Below are positions 49,983 to 58,513 of a stretch of DNA of 64,000 bases, in pieces. Position numbers and translations under genes: made by a program. The notes beneath the pieces are model-generated. The model was given only the letters and a program-made list of their open reading frames with translations, made no database searches and was not told where the DNA came from. Numbering within the stretch: position 1 is the first letter of the stretch; the number at the start of each line of letters is the position of its first letter. Source of the stretch: an uncultured Poribacteria bacterium (lineage in GTDB: Bacteria > Poribacteria > WGA-4E > PCPOR2b); contig OY282444.1 in the NCBI GenBank assembly GCA_958296125.1, positions 4,759,266 to 4,823,265 of the forward strand, read 5' to 3'.

Positions 49983-50543
49983 ATGGAACGTATCCAAGAA
50001 TATATTTCACATCTACAGGGTGTCTTGGAACGCCTTTCTTTAGCTGATGTTCGTCAATCCATTGATCTCATGATGGAGATATATCAGGCGGATCGGCAAA
50101 TTTTCGTCATCGGCAACGGCGGCAGCGCGTCTACCGCGTCGCACATTGCCAACGACTTGGGTAAAGGCGCGAGCGTTCCCGGGGTACGCCGCTTCCGGGC
50201 GATTAGCTTGACCGATAATGTTGCGACCATGACAGCATGGGCGAATGATGTATCTTATGACGATGTGTTTGTCGAACAACTCAAAAACTTGATCAACCCC
50301 GGTGACCTCGTGATTGGGATCAGCGCAAGTGGCAACTCGGAAAATATTATTCGAGCGATTCGTCATGCCAAGGCTATCGGATGTAAAACCATCGGTTGGA
50401 CCGGGTTCGGCGGTGGAAAGCTCCGAGAAATCGCGGATGTCAGTGTAGTTGTAGACAGCCACGACTACGGACCTGTTGAAGATGTACATCTTATCCTCAA
50501 TCATATTCATCATGCGTGGATTCGGAGAGAGCTCGCGGATTGA
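49983..50543 (+). CDS. SIS-domain phosphosugar isomerase (GmhA-like)
   Basis: 186 residues, one SIS domain: VIGNGGSASTASHIANDLGKG (sugar-phosphate loop), ISLTDNVATMTAWANDVSY and GISASGNSENIIRA. This text is characteristic of sedoheptulose-7-phosphate isomerase-like proteins, also used for other phosphosugars. GGAG lies 7 bases before the ATG. Pairing with the ROK kinase suggests isomerisation of the phosphosugar it makes. Confidence 0.88.
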   Translation: MERIQEYISHLQGVLERLSLADVRQSIDLMMEIYQADRQIFVIGNGGSASTASHIANDLGKGASVPGVRRFRAISLTDNVATMTAWANDVSYDDVFVEQLKNLINPGDLVIGISASGNSENIIRAIRHAKAIGCKTIGWTGFGGGKLREIADVSVVVDSHDYGPVEDVHLILNHIHHAWIRRELAD

Positions 50544-50684
50544 GAATTAAAGTGTCATCCCTTTTTATCCCTTCGGGGTAGGGTCCGTTCCGAGACCAGG
50601 GAACGCAGATTTGTGTTTCCCACCAACCGCTTTGTCCAATAAGTAGCAAATTAGGTTAGGATAAAAATGAAAGGAGAAAAGACC

Positions 50685-51584
50685 ATGGAACATCGGAGAC
50701 TTGGACGCACGGAGTTAGAGGTGTCAGAACTCGGTTTCGGTGCATGGCACATCGGTTGGACACCGCCGGAGGAGGGGGATGCAGTCGGACATCTCCTCAA
50801 CCGCGCCCTTGACGCTGGTGTCAATTTTATCGATTCTTCAGCGGCATATCGTTGGAGCGAAGAGCTGATTGCCAAGTATATTGGGCATCGTCAAGACGAG
50901 TTTTATTTCGCCACTAAATGTGGTTCGGGGCGGGTGCAGCAGCCGAATGGCGAATGGGTACAAACCTTGGACTATTCTGCCAAAGCCATTGAGCCGCAGA
51001 TTGATCGGAGCCTACAACGACTGAAAACAGACTGTATTGATATTATGCAACTGCACAGTCCCAAGTATGATGATGTGGCATTTGGAGACGGATTGGAAGG
51101 GCTCAAGAAGGCACAGGCAGCGGGAAAGGTGCGTTTTATCAGTCTATCAGCAGACGGGGATACCGCGCTCAAAGCAATTGAGATTGGCGAATACGACACG
51201 CTGCAACTCACCTATAACGTGCTGCAGCAGGAACCCGCGGCAGTCATCGCTGCCGCCCGCGAAAAGGATATGGGCATCATCATCAAGGGGCCCATTGCAA
51301 GTGCCATTTACGAACAGTCGCACCCCAATGAAAACAACGCCAAGACGTGGTACAACGCCCGAAAGATTCTTGCCCCAGAGGTGATAGGCGATCTATCCCG
51401 CGTAGAGGCTTCGCTGCGGTGGCTGCTGTGCGATCCAGATGTTCACACCGCTATTGTTGGCACCACCAACATTGACCATTTTAAAGACAATCTCGCCGCT
51501 ACAGAACGTGGGCGGTTGCCTGACGAAATGTTATCGGAAATCAGAAATCGATTTGAACAGGTGACAACAGATAGTGCTGAATAG
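50685..51584 (+). CDS. Aldo/keto reductase
   Basis: 299 residues from the ATG at 50685 (AAAGGAG 7 bases before; an ATG 18 bases earlier overlaps that site). AKR barrel with LGRTELEVSELGFGAWHIGW, DAGVNFIDSSAAYRWSEELI (catalytic Asp and Tyr), YFATKCGSG (Lys) and DIMQLHSPKYDD (His). The C-terminus LLCDPDVHTAIVGTTN binds NADPH. It reduces or oxidises a sugar aldehyde or ketone. Part of the sugar-type run. Confidence 0.9.
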   Translation: MEHRRLGRTELEVSELGFGAWHIGWTPPEEGDAVGHLLNRALDAGVNFIDSSAAYRWSEELIAKYIGHRQDEFYFATKCGSGRVQQPNGEWVQTLDYSAKAIEPQIDRSLQRLKTDCIDIMQLHSPKYDDVAFGDGLEGLKKAQAAGKVRFISLSADGDTALKAIEIGEYDTLQLTYNVLQQEPAAVIAAAREKDMGIIIKGPIASAIYEQSHPNENNAKTWYNARKILAPEVIGDLSRVEASLRWLLCDPDVHTAIVGTTNIDHFKDNLAATERGRLPDEMLSEIRNRFEQVTTDSAE

Positions 51585-51625
51585 GGATTGCCGTGCATTT
51601 GGAACTTAAAGAATAGGATAAAAAT

Positions 51626-52489
51626 ATGCTACGATATGTTTTTGCCGTGATATTTTTTGTATTTGCAGCGTCTATTTCGGAAAGCTTGGAGGTCGGCGAT
51701 AGTGCCTTACGGACTACTATTGTGTCCGGTGATAAGGAAATAAAATTCGCTGATTTTCATGGGAAATCCAATCTCATCGTTGTGCATGATGCAGTGAAGC
51801 GTTCAGAATTTATCGCTCAGTTGGATCAGAAAGCGAGTGCATTCGAGAGCACCTATGATGCGACCATTATCCGTTTGCAGGGAGAAGGTGAAACCCTCAT
51901 CATCGACAAATCGGGATACGTCCGTTGGAAGTTGCCCAACGCCGCCGATTCGGCACAACCCACGATTAAACAACTCGAATCCGAACTAGCAAAACTCAAA
52001 CGCGATAACCCGCTGCCGATTGGTTCACCGGCCCCGGACTTCCGACTAGTAGATGTGGAAACTGGCATCCCTTTCAACCTTTCCAACTACAAAGGAAAAA
52101 AGCACCTACTAGTTACGCTATTGCTGCAAACCTACTGACCGCATTGTGCCAATTTCACGTCGCAGTTTGCGACAAATCGCCAGTTATTTGATGAGAAGTA
52201 TGAGACCGCTGTTGTTGCTATCAAACCTGAACCGAAGCCGGTTGTCTTTCGCTTTAAGGACCCGGTCACAATGAACCTACCACTGTTGGCAGATCCCGGC
52301 TCCTCCATTCACGAAGCGTACGGAATCGTTGAACCGTATCGTTTCCACAACCGGGATATGTATCTGCCAGCAACACTTCTCATTGATAAGCAGGGCGTTT
52401 TGAGATGGATGTATATTAGTAAGAAAAACTCTGATCGTCCCAGTTTGGATTCAATCGTCGAACAACTTGACAAATTGAACGCTGAATGA
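51626..52489 (+). CDS. Predicted selenoprotein: thioredoxin-fold redoxin with in-frame UGA in a UxxC motif
   Basis: The frame from the ATG at 51626 meets TGA at codon 171 (52136-52138) and then continues open in the same frame to a stop at 52489, 287 residues in all. Order: signal peptide (about 1-19), a degenerate thioredoxin-like domain, then a full AhpC/TSA-redoxin-like domain starting LPIGSPAPDFRLVDVETG. Around the TGA the text is LLLQTY-U-PHCANFTSQF, so the UGA falls on the first Cys of a CPHC motif (C174 is the second). Downstream PLLADPGSSIHEAYGI and LPATLLIDKQGVLRWMYISK are standard redoxin text. A hairpin after the UGA fits SECIS rules. Alternatives are a nonsense mutation or a base error. 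Sec machinery is not in the window. Confidence 0.65.
52159..52173 (+). promoter_or_regulatory. SECIS-like hairpin downstream of the UGA codon
   Basis: GTCGCA (52159-52164) and TGCGAC (52168-52173) form a perfect 6-bp stem with a GTT loop; flanking ATTT (52152-52155) and AAAT (52174-52177) can extend it past a CAC bulge. The loop starts 26 bases after the UGA and begins with G followed by U. Known bacterial SECIS elements have the loop roughly 16-37 bases from the UGA, with a G in its first positions. Confidence 0.5.
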
Positions 52490-52505
52490 ACTGTAGGAGT
52501 ATACC

Positions 52506-53753
52506 ATGACCTCAAAAGATTTTATCGTCAAAGACATCGAACGGATTGTGCTAAATATACCTTTCCACCCACGTTGTGCCCACGTCAAAGAGGTAAGGGT
52601 TTCCGACTGGTCGGTCGTGGAATTGTGCAAAGTGACTACGGCTGCGGGAGTCGTTGGAATCGGAGAGACACTTCCGCATTATACTTGGGGCCGATCGGGA
52701 GATGAGCAGTTTAATCGGGTGCTTGATCAGAACCTCTTTGATTTTCTCATGGACGATAGTCTAGGTGCTGGACTACAGATGGCACTATTCGATGCCGCCG
52801 GCAAATTACTGGAGGTGCCGTGCCATCGCCTGATGGGAGCACAGTATCGCGAGACCTGTCCGGTGTCTTGGTGGGCGCAAGATATGAAACCCGAAGAGTG
52901 GGCAGCGGAGGCAAAAACGGCGGAGGCGCGCGGTTTTACAAATATCAAAGTGAAGGCGCGTCCGTGGTTCGACATTGACCAACAGTTAGGGGCAGTCTGC
53001 GAAGTGGTATCACCTCACTTTAAGCTGGACGCGGACTTCAATGGGTTGCTGTTGGGAGTAGATTTGGCTGCGCCGTTAATCAGCCGTTTGGAACAGAAAT
53101 ACAGCAATTTGGCAATCGTGGAATCCCCTATTCCTCAAGAAGATGTGGCGGGAAATGCGCTGCTACGACAGAAAATCCGGACCCCGATTGCTATGCACAT
53201 GGGAAGCCCGCCGGTGATGACTGCAATTCGGGAAGGTGTATGCGACGGATTCGTCATCGGGGGAGGGGTCAACCGCACCCTGAAGGACGGCATTCTGGCA
53301 GAGCGAGCTCAGATGCCGTTCTGGTTGCAGATGGTGGGAACAGGTTTGACCACAATGTTCTCCGTCCACTTGGGAGCTGTGTTGGAGAGCGCACGTTGGC
53401 CCGCCATTCCGTGTATCAACATTTATTCGCACACCTTGCTCAAGGAATTTAAGGTGGAGGGTGGACATGTTAAAGTTCCGGAAGGGCCGGGCCTGGGGGT
53501 TGAACTTGACTGGGATGCGATCGAGCAGTTCCGTGTTGAACCCGATTTCAAGAAGCCGATTGCACGTCAAATCCACACCATTCTATGGCCGGATGGTCGA
53601 CAAACGCACTATCCGGATGGGGGGTATCGATCGGTTTTCCTAGCGGGCAAACTTCCGCCGTTTCTACCGGGCGTTTCCTTAGAACGCCGCTTGGACGACG
53701 GTTCGGAGGCGTTTGATCGGGAATATCGGGCCCTGTTCCCCGAAGCGAGTTGA
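52506..53753 (+). CDS. Mandelate racemase/muconate lactonizing enzyme family (enolase superfamily), copy 2
   Basis: 415 residues, more divergent than the first copy. GVVGIGETLPHYTW is the capping-domain motif; TNIKVKARPWFD has the KxK catalytic lysines; FKLDADFNG, AIVESPIPQED and IAMHMGSPP are the metal strands (Asp, Glu, and His where Glu is usual). The third ligand change is notable. It starts 14 bases after the predicted selenoprotein and may be co-transcribed. GTAGGAG precedes the ATG. Substrate unknown. Confidence 0.8.
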   Translation: MTSKDFIVKDIERIVLNIPFHPRCAHVKEVRVSDWSVVELCKVTTAAGVVGIGETLPHYTWGRSGDEQFNRVLDQNLFDFLMDDSLGAGLQMALFDAAGKLLEVPCHRLMGAQYRETCPVSWWAQDMKPEEWAAEAKTAEARGFTNIKVKARPWFDIDQQLGAVCEVVSPHFKLDADFNGLLLGVDLAAPLISRLEQKYSNLAIVESPIPQEDVAGNALLRQKIRTPIAMHMGSPPVMTAIREGVCDGFVIGGGVNRTLKDGILAERAQMPFWLQMVGTGLTTMFSVHLGAVLESARWPAIPCINIYSHTLLKEFKVEGGHVKVPEGPGLGVELDWDAIEQFRVEPDFKKPIARQIHTILWPDGRQTHYPDGGYRSVFLAGKLPPFLPGVSLERRLDDGSEAFDREYRALFPEAS

Positions 53754-53793
53754 CGATATCTGACGCACCGTCTTTAGCCAAAGGAGCAGCGCG

Positions 53794-54984
53794 ATGAACT
53801 TTTCAAATACGACAGTAGCTTCCTTCACGATTCCACCAACTGTTATCAGCGGCATCGGAGCGGCGCAGCAGGTCGGCGAGCAAGCGAAACGATTGGGAGG
53901 ACAGAAAGCGTTGGTAGTCACCGATCCGGGCATCGTCAAACTCGGTTACGCCGATGAGATTGTAAGTCAGCTTAACGCCGCTGGGATTGACGCATCGGTT
54001 TTCGAGGATGTGACACCCGATCCAACGCTGCAAAACGTCAACGACAGCTTGGAACAATACCGTAGTGATGGTTGTAATCTGATTGTCAGTATCGGCGGCG
54101 GTAGTGCGATCGACTGCGGAAAAGGCACCGCCGTGAAATTAACCAACGACGACCCACTCGCAGAGTACATGGGTGTGGACAAAATTCCTAACCCGGGTGT
54201 ACCGCTCATCGCTATCCCAACGACAGCCGGAACAGGGAGCGAGTGTACCAAAGTCACAGTGCTCACCGACACTGAGAACAACGTGAAGATGATGCTCAGC
54301 AGCCCGTGTCTGCTGGCGCAGGTCGCGCTTATCGATCCGTTGTTATCGTTGACAACACCACCACATCTGACTGCGGCGGTTGGGGTTGACGCTCTGACAC
54401 ATGCTATTGAAGCCTACATCTCCAAACGGGCTCAACCGATCACTGACGCACTATCACTGAAGGCAATCCGTCTGATCTCAGGTTCAATGCGTCAAGCGTG
54501 GGCGAATGGTGAAAACATTGAGGCGCGGACGGATATGATGATCGGGGCATCCATTGCCGGTATGGCGTTTAGCAATTCATCCGTTGCGTTGGTGCATGGG
54601 ATGTCCCGCCCGATCGGGGCATACTTCCACATCCATCACGGCTTATCAAATTCCGTTTTGCTGCTGGATGTCATGGAGTTCAGCGTTGTTGGAACCCCTG
54701 CTCGCTTCGCCGATATCGCTCGCGCCATGGGTGAACCGACTGAGGGTTTATCGTTAATGGGGCAGGCAGATTGCGCGATTGCAGCGGTAGAGCGGCTAAT
54801 TAACGATATTCAGATGCCGCGCTTAGGGGAAATTGGCATTGATCTGGACAAGTTTGAGGCGGTCGTTGATCAGATGGCATCGGACGCAATTGCGAGTGGC
54901 AGCCCCGCCAACAACTCACGCCAGCCAACACACGAAGAAATTGTCGCGCTATATCGGAGATGCTTCGCAGAACGGAAGGGGTAA
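53794..54984 (+). CDS. Iron-containing alcohol dehydrogenase
   Basis: 396 residues, group III ADH. NAD site SIGGGSAIDCGKG (about 99-111), PTTAGTGSECTKV, and iron ligands in GVDALTHAIEAYIS and SVALVHGMSRPIGAYFHIHHG (His residues). The Asp ligand is in the GVDALTHAIEA strand. It oxidises an alcohol or reduces an aldehyde in the cytoplasm. It ends the plus-strand sugar/acid run; the next genes face the other way. Confidence 0.92.
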   Translation: MNFSNTTVASFTIPPTVISGIGAAQQVGEQAKRLGGQKALVVTDPGIVKLGYADEIVSQLNAAGIDASVFEDVTPDPTLQNVNDSLEQYRSDGCNLIVSIGGGSAIDCGKGTAVKLTNDDPLAEYMGVDKIPNPGVPLIAIPTTAGTGSECTKVTVLTDTENNVKMMLSSPCLLAQVALIDPLLSLTTPPHLTAAVGVDALTHAIEAYISKRAQPITDALSLKAIRLISGSMRQAWANGENIEARTDMMIGASIAGMAFSNSSVALVHGMSRPIGAYFHIHHGLSNSVLLLDVMEFSVVGTPARFADIARAMGEPTEGLSLMGQADCAIAAVERLINDIQMPRLGEIGIDLDKFEAVVDQMASDAIASGSPANNSRQPTHEEIVALYRRCFAERKG

Positions 54985-55023
54985 TCCTTTGCTGAGTTAT
55001 ACACTCGAGGTAAACAGTGGCGT

Positions 55024-55782
55024 TCAAACCGCTAAGATAAATCGTTTCGCCTCACTCAGACGGGCGTGTGTATCCGGATGGAGAAATTTGCGCTGGTCCG
55101 TCAATTGCTTTTGATCGCGGCGGCAGAAATAGGCGAGCATCCCATGGCGCGGCGAGTCGGTTTGATTCAATCCGCCCGCATGCCAGAGATGCGAATTGAA
55201 GATAATGACAGTCCCCGATGAAGCTATCAATTGAATTTCTTTGGGATGTTTTTGTGCTGCAGCTTCTAGCGCATCCTTGGGGTGCTTGCCGCTACGATGC
55301 GACCCCGGCACAACACGCGTCGCGCCATTCTCCACCGTGAAATCGTCCAGTAACCACATGGAGTTGCAAACGTAGTAATCGCCCGGCTGCACGCCCGAAC
55401 GCCAATCCGCGTGAAACGCTTGGTGCCCTTGTCCGGGCAGCGCCATTCGGCAATCTAAAGAGGAAAGTTTGAACCGAGGCCCTATGACATGCCGTATGGC
55501 GGCAAGCACCCGCGGGTGCGAAAAACCAACCTCGAACATCGAACCTTTATTAATGAGGTTGCTCACCCTGATTGTCCCTCCTTCTTGATGGAGCTCTTTG
55601 CCTGCATCCTCTCCTTCTAAGGCTGCCAATTCGTCCAATCGACTAATCATGTTCGTAATCTGTTTTTGGGTGAGAATATTCTCAAGCGGGAGGTAGCCGT
55701 TCACGTCTAATACGTGCTTTTCTTCTGACGATAGCGTGTCGTCCCGGACACCGAACTCGTGTAGAGCTTGGTCCATGTTCAT
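55024..55782 (-). CDS. PhyH family Fe(II)/2-oxoglutarate dioxygenase, copy A
   Basis: 252 residues from the ATG at 55782 (AGGAG 9 bases upstream); the longer 314-codon frame runs back over the neighbouring PhyH gene. Iron ligands: HAD in GHQAFHADWRSG and His in NSHLWHAGGLN. The Arg that holds 2-oxoglutarate is likely R in DSPRHGMLAYF. GATRVVPGSHRSG is the standard strand between them. Family members hydroxylate lipids or small molecules. Seventeen bases separate it from copy B, so they share an mRNA. Confidence 0.88.
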   Translation of the reverse strand: MNMDQALHEFGVRDDTLSSEEKHVLDVNGYLPLENILTQKQITNMISRLDELAALEGEDAGKELHQEGGTIRVSNLINKGSMFEVGFSHPRVLAAIRHVIGPRFKLSSLDCRMALPGQGHQAFHADWRSGVQPGDYYVCNSMWLLDDFTVENGATRVVPGSHRSGKHPKDALEAAAQKHPKEIQLIASSGTVIIFNSHLWHAGGLNQTDSPRHGMLAYFCRRDQKQLTDQRKFLHPDTHARLSEAKRFILAV

Positions 55783-55798
55783 AGTCAACTTCTCCTGT

Positions 55799-56680
55799 TT
55801 AGATTGGCTCTGGCGGAGTTCTTTTTGCCTCCCACATTTCCCAAGATTCGACGGTTTCGGGCTGCTGCTGACTGCGTGCGATAAAACCGGGCCACTTCTG
55901 AAGCAACCATTCCAATGGACTGCCGGTTGGACTGTAGCGCAGGTCAATACTCCAGCGAATATCTTCACTCGTATTCTCTAGGGAGTGGTGAAAGGTCAGA
56001 TTACCAAACACAAAGACATCTCCTACCTTCATGCGGACGTTTTGTACCTCCCCCCAGCTTTCAACATCCTCGACAGGAACGAGTCGCCGATTTTCATCTC
56101 GATGTGACGGTCGAAGCCCCCGTTTGTGACTTCCAGAAATTACTTGTAAGCAGCCGTTCCGCTCATCAACATCTACCATGGGAATCCATACCGTCAGGAT
56201 TTGGCTTTCCTCCGAAAGAGGGACCTGCTGACCTGGATCGACGTTACCATTGTAGTAGATGCTGTCTTGGTGCCACGGAAAGACGGACTCTCCGCCGGTC
56301 GGCATCTTGAAGCGAATCCAGTAATCCCCGTTGACGGTAAGCTCCGGACCAATTAGCGAAGCAACAATATCCAAGATCTTCGGATGGGTTATCAGTTCGT
56401 AAACCTCGCGACTGAAGACCTCTTTATTCCAATTCCAACTCAAGAGCGGTCCCCCCTGAGATTCGCGGAGAATGCGTGTCAATCGATGGTAAAAGGACAA
56501 ATCTTCATACAGACTTGAGATTTTGCCTGTGTCGTAGAGTTCTTTGGCACGATGGTCAATAGTAGATGCAATGACCCGGCGGATCGGGACAAAATCCTGC
56601 TCATTAAGCACGCCACGAACTAGCAGATACCCCTGTTCGTCGAATGCTTGGCGTTGCGCTGCACTTGACAAATTATTCAT
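55799..56680 (-). CDS. PhyH family Fe(II)/2-oxoglutarate dioxygenase, copy B
   Basis: 293 residues from the ATG at 56680, with GAGGAGAGG 6 bases upstream. Opens FDEQGYLLVRGVL. HQD ligands in VFPWHQDSIYY; distal His in FGNLTFHHSLENTS; Arg in DIRWSIDLRYSP. GCLQVISGSHKRG is present. The Trp-rich C-terminus (EWLLQKWPGFIAR) is common in bacterial PhyH. Substrate unknown; middle gene of a three-PhyH run. Confidence 0.9.
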   Translation of the reverse strand: MNNLSSAAQRQAFDEQGYLLVRGVLNEQDFVPIRRVIASTIDHRAKELYDTGKISSLYEDLSFYHRLTRILRESQGGPLLSWNWNKEVFSREVYELITHPKILDIVASLIGPELTVNGDYWIRFKMPTGGESVFPWHQDSIYYNGNVDPGQQVPLSEESQILTVWIPMVDVDERNGCLQVISGSHKRGLRPSHRDENRRLVPVEDVESWGEVQNVRMKVGDVFVFGNLTFHHSLENTSEDIRWSIDLRYSPTGSPLEWLLQKWPGFIARSQQQPETVESWEMWEAKRTPPEPI

Positions 56681-56766
56681 GAAGAACCTCTCCTCCCGGT
56701 AAGATTGGAATTTCGCTACGCTCAACCTGCTAGGTATCTGCGAAGGCTGCCCCACAAGAAATTCCG

Positions 56767-57612
56767 TCAACCCCAACGCTGCTCTGGCGGGTCAAATAGG
56801 AAACCGTGAAAGAGCTTACGTTGTTCCGGGGAAAGGCGGCTGTTGTAGAACCCTTTGGAATATCCCCAATGCTCTTGAGAGGCAATCATCCATGGGTGCT
56901 CATAGGCATAGTAGAGCATGAACCGTAAGCCGCCCGCTTGGGTAAATGGGCCCGCCGAATGCCAGAGGGCGTTGTGGAATAGAATTGCTGTTCCCGCAGG
57001 AGCGCAGATCTGCACTGCACCGGGAAACAGGTCAGGCCGCTGCAAATCATCCTGAGGTGGCGCGTGCGTCGCTTTGTGGCTTGCAGGGACAACACAAAGA
57101 TTTCCCTGTCCGGGGGAGGTCATATCGTTCAGGTAGTAGCCAATCTTGAGTTGGAGAAAGGGAATCGGCGCACCAAGTCCACGGTATCCCTGGTCATGCC
57201 CATCAATATGCCACCCCATCCCCCGATCCGCGAAATCCATTTCATACTCAACGATAGCATCGGAAGCGTGATGGTGAGGCATTTCATTGAGTAACCCTTT
57301 GACGTAAGGCATCATTGGGGACCAATCCAGCATCTCAAGGAACAGCGGATCGTCGTCTAGAATATAAAAGATGCGGGTGCTTTTCTCGCCTTTAACATCC
57401 GTTCTGCCGGTATGGGGGATTTCTTTTTCCTGTTTTTCGCGCCGTCGGGCTATTGTGCGGAACAAAGCTTCTTGGAGTTCGTTGACGTGGGATTCCGCTA
57501 GGAAATTCTCCAGCACCAGATAGCCGTTATTGTCGAAAAAGAAGTGCTCTGACGGCGTTGGTTGCGCTTCCTTTGTAGAGCGCGATACATGCGTTACATG
57601 CTTTCCTGACAT
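56767..57612 (-). CDS. PhyH family Fe(II)/2-oxoglutarate dioxygenase, copy C
   Basis: 281 residues. FFFDNNGYLVLENFL at the start, HID ligands in GMGWHIDGHDQG, distal His in FHNALWHSAGP, Arg in GGLRFMLYYAYEH. GNLCVVPASHKA lies between. It ends 86 bases before copy B and follows the RNase Z-like gene by 63 bases. Substrate unknown. Confidence 0.9.
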   Translation of the reverse strand: MSGKHVTHVSRSTKEAQPTPSEHFFFDNNGYLVLENFLAESHVNELQEALFRTIARRREKQEKEIPHTGRTDVKGEKSTRIFYILDDDPLFLEMLDWSPMMPYVKGLLNEMPHHHASDAIVEYEMDFADRGMGWHIDGHDQGYRGLGAPIPFLQLKIGYYLNDMTSPGQGNLCVVPASHKATHAPPQDDLQRPDLFPGAVQICAPAGTAILFHNALWHSAGPFTQAGGLRFMLYYAYEHPWMIASQEHWGYSKGFYNSRLSPEQRKLFHGFLFDPPEQRWG

Positions 57613-57675
57613 AATATAGGCCCCTCTGCGATCACGGTTATGTAAATTGTAAATTTGCCAGGGGAATCCGCTCGC

Positions 57676-58497
57676 TCAGATCAGCAGCTGAACGCGCGAG
57701 CGATCCTCTGGTGAAAGCACGGCGTGAATCCGCTTTCGGATCATTTCGGGGGGATACCGCCGCGAAAAATGGGTTAAGATAATGTGTTCGCTCTCAAACA
57801 TCTCTAGCAACGCGGGCAATGTATCTAGGTGTAAGTGCATCGTCTGTGCTGCCCGCGCCCGATGCTCAGGAAGTAGAAAGGTGCACTCACAGATTAATAC
57901 TTGACACTGCTTGAGCAACGGGTGGGAGTCAATAGCAACAGTGCGGGTGTCTCCCAGATAAGCGATGAGTGGCAGTTCGACCCGGTCTGTAACCGCTACG
58001 CCATCGCGTCGCAACCGAGCAATCTCAGGGCCCGGTAAACCGAAAAATTCGGATTTGAGCTTGGCCCGTCTCTCGCAAACGAGGTAGCCTACCGATGGGA
58101 CGCGGTGATCGAGCGGTAGGACATGCGCCACAAGATTCTCACGAAATGGAATGTTATCGCCCACTTCCACCGGGGTCAAATGGTAATCCCACACTTTTCC
58201 GCAATCCAACAACGAAATCCGTTCAATGAGTTCTCGCAGCTGATCTGTCCCTTCTTTGGGAACGTAGATGTTCCCCGGCGGTATGCCGTTGAGCCATCGT
58301 TGGCTGACATAAATCGGGATCCCAAAGTAGTGATCTAAATGGAAATGGGAGATGAAAACATGGCTGGTGCCGATAAAACTCATTGGACATCTGCCCAGGT
58401 CAAAGATGAGATCGAGTTCCTTCACCCGCAGGTAGGTCGCCACAGCGGAACTTGATTCACCCTCAATCTCTAAATTTCCACAACATAATGATACCAT
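57676..58497 (-). CDS. RNase Z-like metallo-beta-lactamase-fold hydrolase
   Basis: 273 residues from the ATG at 58497; a GTG 48 bases earlier, overlapping arsS, has a close GGGGA and is a real alternative. The zinc motif is SHFHLDHYFG (HxHxDH, about 51-60), with further ligands in VLPLDHRVPSVGY, YLGDTRTVA and IILTHFSRRY. This is the pattern of RNase Z and related nucleases. With only tRNA-processing relatives known, a role in tRNA 3' maturation is possible, though context (arsS, PhyH genes) suggests another hydrolytic job. Confidence 0.82.
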   Translation of the reverse strand: MVSLCCGNLEIEGESSSAVATYLRVKELDLIFDLGRCPMSFIGTSHVFISHFHLDHYFGIPIYVSQRWLNGIPPGNIYVPKEGTDQLRELIERISLLDCGKVWDYHLTPVEVGDNIPFRENLVAHVLPLDHRVPSVGYLVCERRAKLKSEFFGLPGPEIARLRRDGVAVTDRVELPLIAYLGDTRTVAIDSHPLLKQCQVLICECTFLLPEHRARAAQTMHLHLDTLPALLEMFESEHIILTHFSRRYPPEMIRKRIHAVLSPEDRSRVQLLI

Positions 58498-58513
58498 CTG
58501 ACCCAAGTTCTCC

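Noticed and set aside
52271-52489. Separate 72-codon gene starting at an internal ATG
   Set aside because: It is in the same frame as the upstream half and has no ribosome site; it is the C-terminus of the UGA-containing redoxin.
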